Shown: positions 50,074 to 61,686 of the stretch, one piece after another
Layout of the letters: every line of letters starts with the position of its first letter
Numbering within the stretch: position 1 is the first letter of the stretch
Assembly: GCA_003427395.1 (NCBI GenBank)
Contig: BFEA01000265.1
Location: 1,913,937-1,976,216 of the forward strand
DNA length: 62,280 nt
Direction of reading: 5' to 3'
DNA from: Chara braunii
Lineage: Eukaryota; Streptophyta; Charophyceae; Charales; Characeae
The notes under the pieces: model-generated
What the model saw: only the letters and a program-made list of their open reading frames with translations
Database searches by the model: none
What the model was told of the DNA's origin: nothing
Position numbers and translations under genes: made by a program

Positions 50074-51462
50074 TTTACTGTTTTCCCACAATTCACATAA
50101 ATAAAAATAAAACAATAACCAGAAGACAGAAATGGAAGTGACAGGGATTGGGTTTTCTCAGCAGTACTCGCCCACTTACTGTCACCTGACTGGAGAGAGA
50201 AATTGATTAGTCTGAGCAAGTGAGTGCTTTGTCTCTGCAGATCACTTGAGGATCAGGGTCAGTTTAGAGTAAACTCGGCAAAAATCAATTCACGATTTTC
50301 CAATCACTGCCCTGACTTAACAATTGCACGCAATAACTGCAAATCCTTGCAGGATGCAATCCTAGACTGATTAGTGTTAATTAGCAATTAGACAGAGTGA
50401 CTAATTAGGGATAGATAGTTGTCCACTGATGACCAAGGTGCAACGATTTACAGGTTATCCTATTTTTAGACGTACCCTACAAACTTCACCACTGTATGAC
50501 CCTGTATGCCATACCCAGGGTATGGCGAATTACAGAAATAATTGTAACTGACTCAAAACCTCAAATCTGATTGCGCAATTTCACATACAAGTTGTACACT
50601 GAATTGCGATGTATCAGGGACTGGCAGAATTGAAGTTATGACTGACCCTAGTCTAGCCAAGCTTCAGCTATGGCAGCGCAAAATTCAAATTTGCTTTATC
50701 ACTGACAATAGGACCCTGAACAACTCAATTCATAGTAAAGAATGAATCGCAACACTGTAAAGCAGTCACAAATGAAAGTTGAGTAAGAGAGGAGGTCAAA
50801 TAGGGTTAGTAGAAGCCAAAGAAGATAGGTAGGGGAAATCGGCCATGGCTGCCCCACAGTCTGAATTTCGATTATCAACTGTCAACTAACTGACAGACCA
50901 TATTTCGCTAATCTAAAAATGGAACACACTTACTTCAGGGTTATCTACCCCATCTCGCCAGTTTCATTCCCTGATCATTCCCAGTGTTCCCATGTCCCAA
51001 ACCTCCTGAAACTTGGTGATCCCACAGATTACCCTGAGGTGCTTCACCCCCAACTAAAAAAAACACTGAATTCGGACTCCCAGATGTTGATAACTGAGAA
51101 ACTCAGTGCAGCGCCACTTCACCCTGTACTGCGCTGCTTGGAAATTGGGGATCTTGACCCAATTCCAAAATCGCAACACCCTGGGATCCTTCTTTGTCAA
51201 TCGCCAGTCTCCAGATAAATCGCCAGGCTAAAAATAGCCTCTCAGAGCCTCCCAGGCCTCTGAGCACCAATCGCCAACCACTCTTGCACAACCCTAAGCA
51301 GGAGTGTGTCACCCTCTGTCCAATTCTTCTCGCCACACACTCACCACCACCACCCTCACTGTCGTAAACTCTGAAGATCGCAAATCGCCATGAAATTCAA
51401 CTCCAGTGTCTCGCCAGATGATGGAGGTTGCTCCAACTCATCAACCACTCCAGTGTCTGGAT
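50074..51462 (-). other. Ty3-1 leader between PBS and gag
   Basis: 1.39 kb without coding evidence. Unusually long for a leader, but continuous with the element. Confidence 0.5.
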
Positions 51463-51480
51463 CCAATCGCTCCGATACCA
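51463..51480 (-). promoter_or_regulatory. Ty3-1 primer-binding site
   Basis: On the minus strand TGGTATCGGAGCGATTGG starts two bases after the LTR. The first 12 bases differ from the plant initiator-Met tRNA complement (TGGTATCAGAGC) at one position. Confidence 0.8.
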
Positions 51481-51482
51481 AC

Positions 51483-52029
51483 TGTCACGATTTTGGTTGT
51501 CTGTTGTCTGAAGACCAACACTCACTCACATAGAATCCCCAGGTATGCCCATACATACACAGAAGGAAGGGGAGAGGATAGGAGTATCACACCGTGCAGG
51601 GAGAGATAAACACAGCGGAAGACTTGACCACGCGATATGATAGGGTACACTGAAAGTGCAATTCACTCCACTCAATCCTCACAACCAGTCATAAAGGAAA
51701 GTCGAGTAGATCACATCCAAGAAACAATTAAACGATGATAGTTTGAACCCAGTATCAACATTGTTTATTAAACTCAGAGTCTCGAATTGTCAGGATAACC
51801 TCAGAACTATGATACGCTGCTAAGAGATGAGCAATGCTTCACTCCCCAACCTTGATGAACCGCTATTACTACCCCTGAGTCCCTGAAACATCAAGCGCCA
51901 CCCAGATACAACCTCCAGAGGGAAGCGCCACCTTGAAACAGGCCTCTGAGGCCAAGCGCCACTCAGAGGATGAAGAAGAAGACCAGCGCCATGGTATTTG
52001 ATGATGACGAAGTGTCGAACGACTTCCCA
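51483..52029 (-). repeat. Ty3-1 right (5') LTR, shared part
   Basis: Starts TGTCACGATTTTGGTTGTC. The LTR presumably extends beyond 52029 into sequence not matched in the left LTR. Confidence 0.8.
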
Positions 52030-53764
52030 GGTGGAAGTCTGCAGCAGCACCACCTCTCCTCACAAGATGATCTCCGAGGAAGCACCACAACCCTGTAACC
52101 CTAGTCCGGAGGAGGGTCCAGCAGGGCACCAACTTCTCTCACCTCCAGCAGACTTCGAATAGCCCAGACCGTTGTACAGCCCCGTGTGCTGTCAGAGTAC
52201 CGCGCAGGTCCAAGCTATGGCCGGCGCTCCGCAGGTCTGGCTATGTTCGTCTTCTTCAACGCAGAGTTGTCACCACTTCCAGTTCTTGCGTTGCACAGCC
52301 GCGATGTACACGGTACCAACTGCCAAAAGCCCTAAACCGATGTGTACATCCTATCTATAACCTACCCTAGCCTAGACTCGACCTAGACCGGACTGATTGG
52401 ACCAACCGGTACCGTATCAGTTTCGGCCTCTCGGCCTCTACCTTAACCGGCTATAGGCTATAGGACCGTCTATCAGCATAGGCCCTCAGGGCCTGTCTGT
52501 CCTAGGGGTAGCCCGGGCCTGCTACTCACAGTATGGGTAGCTGTAGGTACTGTTAGTTAGTATGGGACTATATTTTCCTGAATTTTTCAGATATGTCCCT
52601 CTCGGATTTTCCCTACAGATAGGTCTCTCGGTTAGCCCTCAGCCAAACAAAATTACAAATCTATCCTACCTATAGTACAGCCTCGTCGAGAGAGGCTACA
52701 GACCGTCAGAACCAGCAAGTCATTGCATACCAACCTACGACCTTTCAACATCTAGACCCTACAGGACTCTACCAGACTCCTACAGACCTTTAGGACCCTC
52801 GGACTGGGACCTTCCGGGACCCTTGGGACTAGGACCAACTGGGACCAAATGGGACTTCGGGGCCGGGACTCACAGTGTGAAATTCTTTCACAGTGATCCT
52901 TTGTGATCAGAAAGGTGTAATGAACCCAGTCACATTGAGCTAGTCATCAATGCTATAGAAGTCTGAACCCAGAGGGCCTTATGAAGTCTCCAACATCAAT
53001 TACAATTCCATTCCTCAATCATATGCACAACTCCAGAGTATTGTCTGATCAGAGAAGAGCATGAGAGGAGAGAAATAGGAGAGAAAACACAGACAAGAGG
53101 AGGAGGAGAGTCACAATGATAATCAATAGTACATGTATGTCTCTCTCTCTCCCCCACGTCCACTTCGGGCTTCTCCCCTATCACCACCTCAGCAATGTAT
53201 ACTCCCTCTGATGTCCTCTGACATAATCACTGCGCAGATCATTACATGGCGCCCATGCTCCGTCCACAACAACAATAAGTAGGCTGGCGCCCTCCAGCAG
53301 CATCTGGCCCTAGCATCCAACTCCAGCAGCCTCGCAATACAGCATCAAGCCAGCGCATGGCAGAATGCCTTCCGCAGTGTCTGGCTGTCCTCTTTGTAGC
53401 GTTGACCAGTGTGGACTGGCGTGGACCAGTCTCCCCTTTGACGGTGTCAACGCTCCAGATTTCCCCGATCTCGATGGCCTGGATGCAGTCTTGAGGCAGC
53501 GGTACCTTTTCCCAGTCGGGACTGGAATCTTCCGGATACCTGCAGACAACCATTGATGTGCATCTGATCTATCGCCGAGGCTGACTACTGGGTAACTTTG
53601 ACTTTGGGCCTGCTTTTCCCGTGCGCAGTCTGACTCTTGATTTTCCAAGAGTCAACTACCTCACGTGGGGGCAGCACTGGATGCTGTTTTTTTACCCAGG
53701 CCCTGATACCCCTTGACCTTAGGCCCTTTCCTACCCACATTTTTCAGACTTGGGACATGACCGT
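52030..53764. other. Right LTR remainder and flank, including dispersed repeat copy 3
   Basis: 52360-52870 is rich in GGGAC/TAGGAC units. 53290-53640 is a diverged copy of the repeat at 28.3 and 43.4 kb. No gene recognised. Confidence 0.45.
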
Positions 53765-54340
53765 TGTTACATGCCCAGTTGGGCAATGTATGTAAACCCA
53801 AGGATCCGCAATGTGATAAAAAGGACTAAATGGACAATGCGATGTCAGTGGAATCTCAACAAGCAATGTACATCCTGATACCTACAAAATGGCACTTTGT
53901 AGCGCAGTGGAAGACTTAGATATAAGCCCTGACCTGACCGGGACTGACCTCTCTCACGTAGTACAAGACAGCGCAGCGGAATGCTACAATACCAATGACT
54001 AGCCCAATCAATGTCGCAATGCAGACCAAACATACATAATCCTCATCACAAGGTGTGAAGGGGCCTGGCGCTACACACAGGAAGAATGCGCCAGGTCCAG
54101 ACCATACACAGACGAAGAGGAGGGGATCAGACGAATAAGAGAGGGAAGATGGGAATGTCGTCAACACCAAGTCATCGGTACACGTCCCAGATAATCCCTC
54201 GTCAAATGTCTGAAGCCCAATGTCGAGTCTGGATCCAAATGTCACCAATCCCGCTCTCTCTCGTAGTCTGCTGATGCAGTGAAGTCAGGTAGCGAGAGGG
54301 TGAGAGGGAGATGGTGGACGGAGAAGAGGAAGAAGAAGAC

Positions 54341-54423
<83 letters not shown>

Positions 54424-54424
54424 N

Positions 54425-54476
<52 letters not shown>

Positions 54477-55111
54477 GTGCCAGGTACTAACCTGTGAAGA
54501 TGGCGGTGTGCTGCAGGTACCTCGAAGACGAAGTTGGAGCTATGGCGCTGCAGGTAAGTCTCCTGGCCTCCGCCCAATCTCTCTCTCTCTCTCTCCAGTA
54601 CTACTCTAGCTCCTACTAGCGCCCAGCGCTGAAGACTACTGCTAACGCTATTACTACTATTGCAGCGCTCCTCCAGAGTGCTGTTGCTGCATCCTGAAGA
54701 CTACCTCCTGCCTCCTGAACTGCACGTGAAGTGCCTGGGAAGTCCCTATGAACTACCTGCAGCCTGCAGGGCAGGCCACTCTTATATAGTGCTGGCCCGT
54801 CCAGGAGGCTGCTCTTGCCAATGCCAAAACGTGCCAGACCCTGGCGTTGAAGCTCAAACAAAGGTTGTCTTGAAAACAGGCCCAAAATGGCATGTGCTAA
54901 GACCCTGGTCTGGTGCCTGAGTTTTAGGGCAGGTCGATCTTATGAGGGCCTGAAAATGGCCCTCCGTTTCAGGCTGAAAAGACTAAGGGCATGGAGGGCC
55001 CTGTTTTAGGCTGAAACGGCACAGGGCCTGTAGGCCCTTGTTTTCAGGCTTTCAGGCTGAAACGACCCAGGGCCTGAAAATGGCCCTCGTTTGCAGGCGC
55101 AGCATGTAACA
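53765..55111 (-). repeat. Ty3-2 left (3') LTR
   Basis: 1347 bp. Carries a long (CT)n tract (54343-54474) with an N at 54424, and GGGCCTGAAAATGGCCCT-type tandem units (54900-55090). The 5-bp inverted ends are TGTTACAT/ATGTAACA. Confidence 0.92.
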
Positions 55112-55123
55112 CCCCCCCCTCCT
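55112..55123 (-). promoter_or_regulatory. Ty3-2 polypurine tract
   Basis: The minus strand reads AGGAGGGGGGGG immediately before the 3' LTR: the plus-strand primer site. Confidence 0.85.
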
Positions 55124-55458
55124 TATGAAGTCAAGCCGGGTCGAGGGCAAAGTTGACGGTCTGTAGGTGGAACCTGGACGCGGGTGCGATGTGGAGCCGA
55201 AGATACCAGCTTGCCTTGCATCTTTCGTTCGTAGCGTGCGAGAACATCCGGAGCTGTTGCTTGGAGTTCCGCACGGGTCAACCAATGGTCAGCTTTGTGG
55301 GTGCAGCACACAAAGTGTACCAAGTATTCGATCGGCCTGTTGTCGTAGCGTCCCTGGGAGATGATGTCGCCAACCTCTTGAAAACCGTCCATAGAGGATG
55401 GGTCTTGCGATCGTTGCCCGGGAAAATCGTCATGTTCCGCAGGCGTGTAAAGATCCAA
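55123..55458 (-). pseudogene. Ty3-2 chromodomain tail
   Basis: QEVGDIISQGRYDNRPIEYL then VHFVCCTHKADHWLTRAEL is a chromodomain-like fold at the end of integrase. It is separated from the integrase by a TAG. Confidence 0.65.
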
Positions 55459-56559
55459 CTAGGAGCAATGAAAGACCGGGTAGACCGGCAAGTGGGCGGG
55501 CACCTGAATGGTGAAGGAAGGTCCTTCAGGTGCATCCCAAGCGGGCGCCACGATCGGCCAGGGCCCCATCCATTTCGGGAGGAGCTTGCGAGAGATATCT
55601 TGTTCGAGGCTGAACTCCGTGGCGGAAACCCAAACGAGATCGCCTGCACGGAATGGATAAGCAAGACGCTGGCGATTGGCCTATTGGCTCATGCGTTGCT
55701 GCGTCTTAGCCATCTGGTCGCGTGCCTTGACAAGTAGCTCTTGCATCCGATGCAAGAAAAGACGATGGTCGTCGCTCTCGGCCACTTGTGGAATGATTGT
55801 GTCCAACGGAGAAGTGACCGGCGAGCCGTGCTCGAACTCAAAGGGCGACATCCCGATAGCCGTGTGGATGGACGAGTTGTATGCCAACTCAACATCCGGC
55901 AGCCGCTCAACCCAATCCTTTTGGGCGGGACGGATGAGAGAGTGAAGGAGAACCTGTGCAATCTGATGCGCCCTCTCCGTTTGGCCATCGGTTTGGGGGT
56001 GGTGAGCAGAACTTGGCTTGAGAGATGAGCCCCATCGTTTGATGAGCGCCAACCAAAAATCGGACATGAACCGAGTGTCGCGGTCACAGACGATTTCCTT
56101 GGGGTAACCCTTGGTTCGAATCCAACCGGCGTAAAGAACCTTGGCCAACTCCGGTGCCTTGGCATGATAGCGGCAAGGCAAAAACATGGCGAACTTGGTG
56201 AGTCGGTCGACCACCGTGAGAATCCCATCCACACCGGTCTTGTGCTTGGGGAACGGCCCAGTAATGTCCATGGCAATCGCTTCCCTTCGCCGCAAGGGGA
56301 CCGGTAATGGTCGCAACTCATTGTACGGACGATGGTTGCGGGATTTGCAACGTCGGCAAACCTCGCGTGACTTGCAATAGCGTGTGACGTCGCCGAGAAG
56401 GCCGGGCCACCAAAAGCGCTCGCGAAGTCGGCCAATCGTGCGATTGATTCCAAAGTGTCCGGTGGCGGGAGCATCATGGAACTCGCCAAGAAGCCGTGTA
56501 CGCAAGTGAGAGTCACTCGGTACACAAAGAAGGTCCTTTCCCCGCGTGTGGACAAGCAA
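55459..56559 (-). pseudogene. Ty3-2 integrase
   Basis: N-terminal zinc site H-DAPATGH and CKSREVCRRCK (HHCC). Catalytic core MDITGPFP, IVCDRDTRFMSDF and HHPQTDGQTERAHQ. A TAG at about 55681 interrupts the C-terminal domain, which continues to LLPKWMGPWPIV and VYPVFHCS (stop) LDLY. The main frame spans 55681-56559, 292 codons. Confidence 0.85.
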
Positions 56560-56649
56560 GTACCCCTCTTGGATCCGGTAGTGAGAAGGCGTCGGATTAG
56601 GAGAGGAGCAATTCGCTTACTTATCGTGAAACTTGGGGTCGGCTTGGTA

Positions 56650-57395
56650 GCCGCAGATGAAGTTGTCCCGCAGGTCATCGTCGATCTCAAAGGTCGAATA
56701 GACTGCGGTACAATGATCCGGACGTCGTAAAAAAGAGCATCCACAAAACGGTTAGACTTCCCCGGAATGTGATCGGGAAAGACATCGAATTGGTCGATGA
56801 AAGACATCCAACGGGCGATGGTGCTATTGACGGTGTCTTGGGTCTTGTAGAAGACCAACGGATTGTTGTCCATTACCCATCGGAATTGACTTCGACTAAG
56901 GAGGAAGTGCCTCCACCGCTTGAGCGCGTGGACGAAGGCTAGGAGCTCCTTCTTGCGTGCATCATCAATGGAGTGCACGACGGGCACTTTCTTGCTGAAG
57001 TACTAGACCGGGTGCCAGTCCATGCCATCATGTTGTTCGAGGACGACACCAATGCCATAGCCGGATGCATCCGTAGTGACGAGCGTTGGCAATACCGGGT
57101 CGTATATGCACAAGACCTCCGCAGATAATTGCGCGGCTTTGAGAGCCAAAAATGATTCTCGCGCATCCTCTCTGAAGTCAAACGGCCGATCCTTGCATTG
57201 AAGCTTGCTCAAGTGGGCCGCGATCTTCGAGTATCCCTTGATAAAACGTGGTAGTAGCCGACAAGGCCAATGAACGAACGAACATCTGTGACGTTCCGCG
57301 GGCCATGAATCTTGTCCGACAACGGACTGATGCCCTGCGATGTGACAAAATGGCCCAAGTATTCCAGCTCTTGCTCTTGCTGGACAAATTCGCAC
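56650..57395 (-). pseudogene. Ty3-2 RNase H
   Basis: 57395-57003 holds the RT thumb and VTTDASGYGIGVVLEQHDG (first Asp), ending at a TAG after WHPV. 56987 onward holds KELLAFVHALKRWRHFLL (Glu) and VMDNNPLVFYK (DNN). Frame breaks follow. Confidence 0.75.
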
Positions 57396-58228
57396 TTGTC
57401 GTGGCTGGCTTTGTACTTGGCACGGCGGAGCGTCTCCAACACTCGTCGAAGGTGCTCAAGATGATCCTCAAATGTCCGACTATAGACGAGAATGTCGTCT
57501 AAGTAGACTAGCACGAACCGGTCCAACATCGCACAGAACTCGTTGGTCATTGCCGCTTGAAAAGTCGTCGGGGCATTGGTGAGGCCAAAAGGCATAACGA
57601 CCCACTCAAAATGCCCGTACCGCATCTTGAATGCGGATTTGTAGCGATCGTGTGGGCGTATCGAGATTTGGTGATAGCCCGACTTCAAGTCCAACTTCGA
57701 GAAGAATTTTGCGCCGCCCAAACGCTCGAGAAGGTCGTCAATCCGCGGAAGAGGTCCCGCATTCTTGACGGTTTGTGCGTTGAGCTTGCGGTAGTCGATG
57801 CACAAGCGAAGATCCTTGTTCTTCTTCCGTACGAAGAGAACTGGCGCACCGTATGGTGAGCTACTAGGGCGGATTCAGCCCTTGTCTGCCAGATCATCGA
57901 GTTGCGCGCGGAGAACCGCGAGCTCTTCCTCGCTCATGCGATAGATGCATCCTTTCGACGACACGACACCGGCCTCAAGAATAATCTCGTGGGAGATTGG
58001 TCGATCCTGCACCACACCAGTAGGAGACTCGAAGATGTCGGTGAACTCGTTGAGCAGCCGCACCACTCGGGGGTCCGAAGACAAGTCCGTAGGTGAAGAT
58101 TCGGTCGTCGTGACGGCTCGTAGAAAACATAGCTCTATCTCGTCAGTCTGCTCGTAAGCGCAAGTGGCCCAAAAAGACTTGGCCGCTACGACTTGGCACC
58201 GGGTCGAGGGGGGAGAGGAATGGCACAC
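57209..58228 (-). pseudogene. Ty3-2 reverse transcriptase
   Basis: 58228-57875 holds the entry region (SHEIILEAGVVSSKGCIYRM, ending DLADKG then TGA, expected Trp). 57805-57209 holds MCIDYRKLNAQTVKNAGPLP, FFSKLDLKSGYHQI (first Asp), WVVMPFGLTNAPTTFQ and FVLVYLDDILVYSR (YLDD). A frameshift near 57230 ends the thumb. Confidence 0.85.
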
Positions 58229-58670
58229 GGCACCTCGGCGCCGAAGACGTCTCGAACGGTAAGTGTCTGCCGATGGTAGTTAACCGTGTGATCCGCACTT
58301 GCAATCCAAGGCATCCCCAAAATGATGTCGAAGTCCGTGTCCAGAACGTCAAACGTCACCGGTTCGCATGCATGAGGTGCGAAATAAACTGACACAACTT
58401 CAATGTAGCGATCGAGGAGTTGTTGCGTCCGACCATCCGCCAACTTGATCGTCGTCTGGTTTGGCTTCCTTTAAACTTGTGCGCCAAGGCCGGCCCTTTG
58501 GATAAAGGACTGGCTGATGAAATTGCCAGTCGCGCGCTATCCAGGAAAGTGCTGCAGGACGCTTGCCCAACTTGGATGCGGACATAAAGGAGCGTTGCGT
58601 TGTTATCATCGTACCGCTGCATGCGAAACTCGCGGGCCACCTTGCTAACATACGCAAGGATGTCCCCCAC
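58186..58670 (-). pseudogene. Ty3-2 protease
   Basis: STFLDSA... is the active-site Asp-Ser, with the next Gly lost by a 1-nt deletion. The other frame resumes GNFISQ, then ADGRTQQLLDRY and FDIILGMPWI. Retropepsin-like. Confidence 0.7.
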
Positions 58671-58718
58671 CGCAGCTTCGTCATCCGTCGGCGAAGGTGG
58701 TGGTGCATAGAAGGTTAA

Positions 58719-59177
58719 TTATGTGTGGAGGTGGGCGCATAATGCTCCACATTGTTGTCCCGACAAGCAGCCTGTGGAAGGGAGAGGAAGCCATGCAAAA
58801 TCCGCGGACGTCAACGGGTTCAAGACCTCTATGTTGAACTCGTGCGTCGAATCCCTTGAAGAACCACTTGAAGACGATTCATTGTCGTTGTTGCCGGACG
58901 GAGAAGAAGCCGCACACGCACCTTGTCCTTGAGCTTGAGAACCCAACGACGGAAGGAGCTGGGCAGCATAGTCCTCATAAGAATATAAGAGAGGACTGTC
59001 GACTTCCTCATGTGCCTCGGAATGAAGAGAGGTCGCTCGCGAAGCAACCGGTTCCAAAGGCATCGAGAGTGCAGCCGTATCACTCTCGGCAGTGCTCACT
59101 TTCCCGAAAGGAATTTGCCTTTGACTTGTGTGGGGCACGTTGCGGTGTCGTGCACCGCGCTGTTGCACCGCAAGCAA
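58719..59177 (-). pseudogene. Ty3-2 gag C-terminal region with zinc knuckle
   Basis: At 59135-59176, in the frame adjoining this ORF, is CLRCNSAVHDTATC, a perfect CX2CX4HX4C knuckle. Downstream is a Ser-rich linker (NNDNESSSSGSSRDS) of unknown role. Confidence 0.7.
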
Positions 59178-59229
59178 TATCGGTACTTAGTACGGATGCG
59201 GTACACGCCTTCCGAGATATCGTAATGTG

Positions 59230-59724
59230 TCCAAGGCTCTTGAGCCGCTGGCCCGGCCCCGGGGGATGAATTGGTGTGTGTCTTCGGTTTGCTGCGTCCT
59301 CACCCTCTGGTGGGGCGACCACCATCCTGGGCGGCTGCCAATCTGTCTCCTTCATCAGAAGAGGCGGCCTCGTTTGAAGGGTAGGTCGCTGTAGTTGCTG
59401 CGACCACGACCACTTTCGGTCGATGCTGATCTCTGCCCAGGCTCGCAGCAGACGAACGACCCAAATTCTTGGCTTGTCCAAGGCTCTTGAGCCGCTGGCC
59501 CGGCCCCGGGGGATGAATTGGTGTGTGTCTTCAGTTTGCTGCGTCCTCGCCCTCTGGCGGGGCGGCCACCATCCTGGGCGGCTGCCAATCTGTCTCCTTC
59601 ATCAGAAGAGGCGGCCTCGTTTGAAGGGTAGGTCGTTGTAGTTGTTGCGACCATGACCACTTTCAGTCGATGCTGATCTCTGCCCAGGCTCGCAGCAGAC
59701 GAACGACCCAAATTCTTGGCTTCA
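59230..59724 (-). repeat. 248-bp tandem duplication inside Ty3-2 gag
   Basis: ccaaggctcttgagccgctg begins both 59231 and 59479. The two units are about 96% alike. It duplicates codons of the capsid-nucleocapsid linker (SAASLGRDQHRLKVVM / QRSASTESGRGRS). Confidence 0.88.
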
Positions 59725-59766
59725 GTGTTTGTCACGATGATCTGCGAGGCTTTATCAAAAAGCTGC

Positions 59767-60865
59767 TCAGTTGTGGTGAGCGTCTCCGCAACTTGCGTCA
59801 AGGCGTTCTGCAACGCCGGACAGCTCCTCCTGATGAAGAAATGTTTGATGCCGACAAAGGTCGACGGCAAGTTGGGCGTGGACGCCAAGCGTTGGTACTT
59901 GGCTATCCAGTCCGTGCTTGGCAGGTAGTTCTGATAGCTCGAGCGGCTCCACTTGGAACCTCTTATGCCATGCTGCCTTGAGATCAGACCAACTGACCTG
60001 CGTATGCAGCTCAGAGACTTCGACGGTGCGCGTGGACAACATGTTGTCCAGCCAAGCCTGGCGTGCGCCCCCATGATCGGGAGTATAAGTATGCGTCCCG
60101 GTTCGCGTCGCTGACTTTGTGGATGTCCAGCTTCAACTCAAACTGGCGCCACCATGGGATTGGGTCCGTCTTCGCTGCATCGCAGAAGATTGGTATGCCG
60201 CCAAACTTCGGAATGCTCTCTCGAGTAGTCGCGGTCGGACTGGCTGCGGCGACACAAATCTGCTGGTCAATCCGCTGATTTGTCGCTAGAGCGCCGTCCT
60301 TGAGAGTCCCGACGTCGATTTCCAAGACCTTGACGCGGTCCGTCAAGTTGGAGGGTCCGGCGGGGGTGGTTGTTGTAGGCTGCTGTTCCAGCCGGCGTAC
60401 CCGGTCAAGCACTTCGTTGATAAGTCGAGCCTGCTTCCGGACCAGGGTGTCCACGCAGAGGATGTCCTCTTGCTGTGCTGCACAGGTGACGACCAAGTCG
60501 CTCACATGTTCGATTGTGGTTGCAAGGCCACGCACAGCAGGCGGGGAATCCTCCTCTTCAGCAGCCACTGCCCATTCGCCGGCGATCACCTCGATGTCCA
60601 CCTCGGATTCGAGGATTTTGTCTCGGCGTAGTCGACGGCGTTCGTCTGCGGCCTTCCTTGCTGCCTCAGTGTCCTCCTGTCGCTGTTGTTCAGTCAGGCG
60701 ACGCTGTTCCTCTGCTTCCTCATCTTTCTTCTTACGCGCGGATGTTGTCGTAGCTGCCCGTTGCTTGAACTCTGCTACCATGTCCAGCATGCAGGTCTCA
60801 TAGGCCTCGGCAGTCTCTCCCGTCTGCTGATCCATGCCACTTGTCTTTGAGCGGGTGAGCACCAT
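59767..60865 (-). pseudogene. Ty3-2 Gag
   Basis: The ATG at 60865 begins MVLTRSKTSGMDQQ. A coiled coil (DEEAEEQRRLTEQQRQEDTE) is followed by a second helical segment and the capsid start (IPKFGGIPIFCDAAKTDPIP, WWRQFELKLDI). A frameshift at about 60060 moves the capsid to the frame 60042-59767 (VSWSDLKAAWHKRFQ). Homology resumes in the 60074-59355 frame. Confidence 0.78.
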
Positions 60866-61667
60866 GCACTAACGTGACCTGCTGCTGCGGCAACTGGTTG
60901 TTGACGTGGCACTGCTGACGTGGCCTGCTGACGTGGCAACTTACCAATGCCGCCGCAGGGGGTACCCGGAGATAGAGAAGACCAGAGGGGGCAACAACAT
61001 AGGTGGGGAGGGGTGGGTTGATCGCCCAGATAAGGAGCCACTAATCAAAAAAGAAAAGTTTAAACTTTGCAAAAAAAAATTCGAGAGAAAAGAAAATACT
61101 CGTTTGCAAGTTCAGTAGGCCTCTCAATTCCCCCTGAAGTGCGAAATTACCAATGAGGAAAAAATTTCGAACTTTCAAACCGCAAATGATTATCCGATAA
61201 ACGAATTCCGAAAATAAAATACAAAAAAATATTCGGAACTACTCATATCAGAGTACGCGCAGTTTGGAAAATGATAACTGCAAGAGGGATTTCCCGTACC
61301 GTTTTCAAATCTCGAAAAACGTTCGGAAATTTAAAAAAAAAATACCGGATTTCCAAATAACGAGAAATTGCAAAAGGAAATCGATTTTTTTTGAAAAAAA
61401 TATTCTAGATTTCCAACAACGAAATTTCGAATTTTCAGAAACGCGAAAGCAGAAATTTCAGGTGTTGCACTATTGCGATTTTCCACAACAGAAATAGCGG
61501 GAAAAACAAAATCCAAGAAAAGAAGAAAATTTCGATTTTCGGCAGTTAGGTCAAAATTGCGATTTTGGGGGCTAATTAGTGTGCTCTAATCAATCAATCA
61601 ATCGATCAAGACTAATCAACTAATTAGTTCCCGCACACGTGTCAGATCAGGCTGTCCTGATTCACGT
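60866..61667 (-). other. Ty3-2 leader
   Basis: About 800 bp. AT-rich between 61040 and 61560 with repeated AATTTCGAA-type strings, then (AATC)n near 61588. No coding evidence. Confidence 0.55.
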
Positions 61668-61684
61668 GCGGTGTTCCGATACCA
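61668..61684 (-). promoter_or_regulatory. Ty3-2 primer-binding site
   Basis: The minus strand reads TGGTATCGGAACACCGC, two bases after the LTR. The first 8 match the initiator-Met complement. Confidence 0.8.
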
Positions 61685-61686
61685 AC

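Larger units (their letters stand above)
44347..52870 (-). mobile_element. Ty3-1: Ty3/gypsy LTR retrotransposon (degenerate)
   Basis: Two matching repeats (44347-44891 and 51483-52029) bracket gag, protease, RT, RNase H and integrase in order on the minus strand. The PBS after the 5' (right) LTR reads TGGTATCGGAGC, like the initiator-Met tRNA complement. The integrase-terminal position of RNase H and the chromodomain-like tail place it in Ty3/gypsy. The outer edge of the right LTR could not be fixed. 52870 is a guess. Confidence 0.85.
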
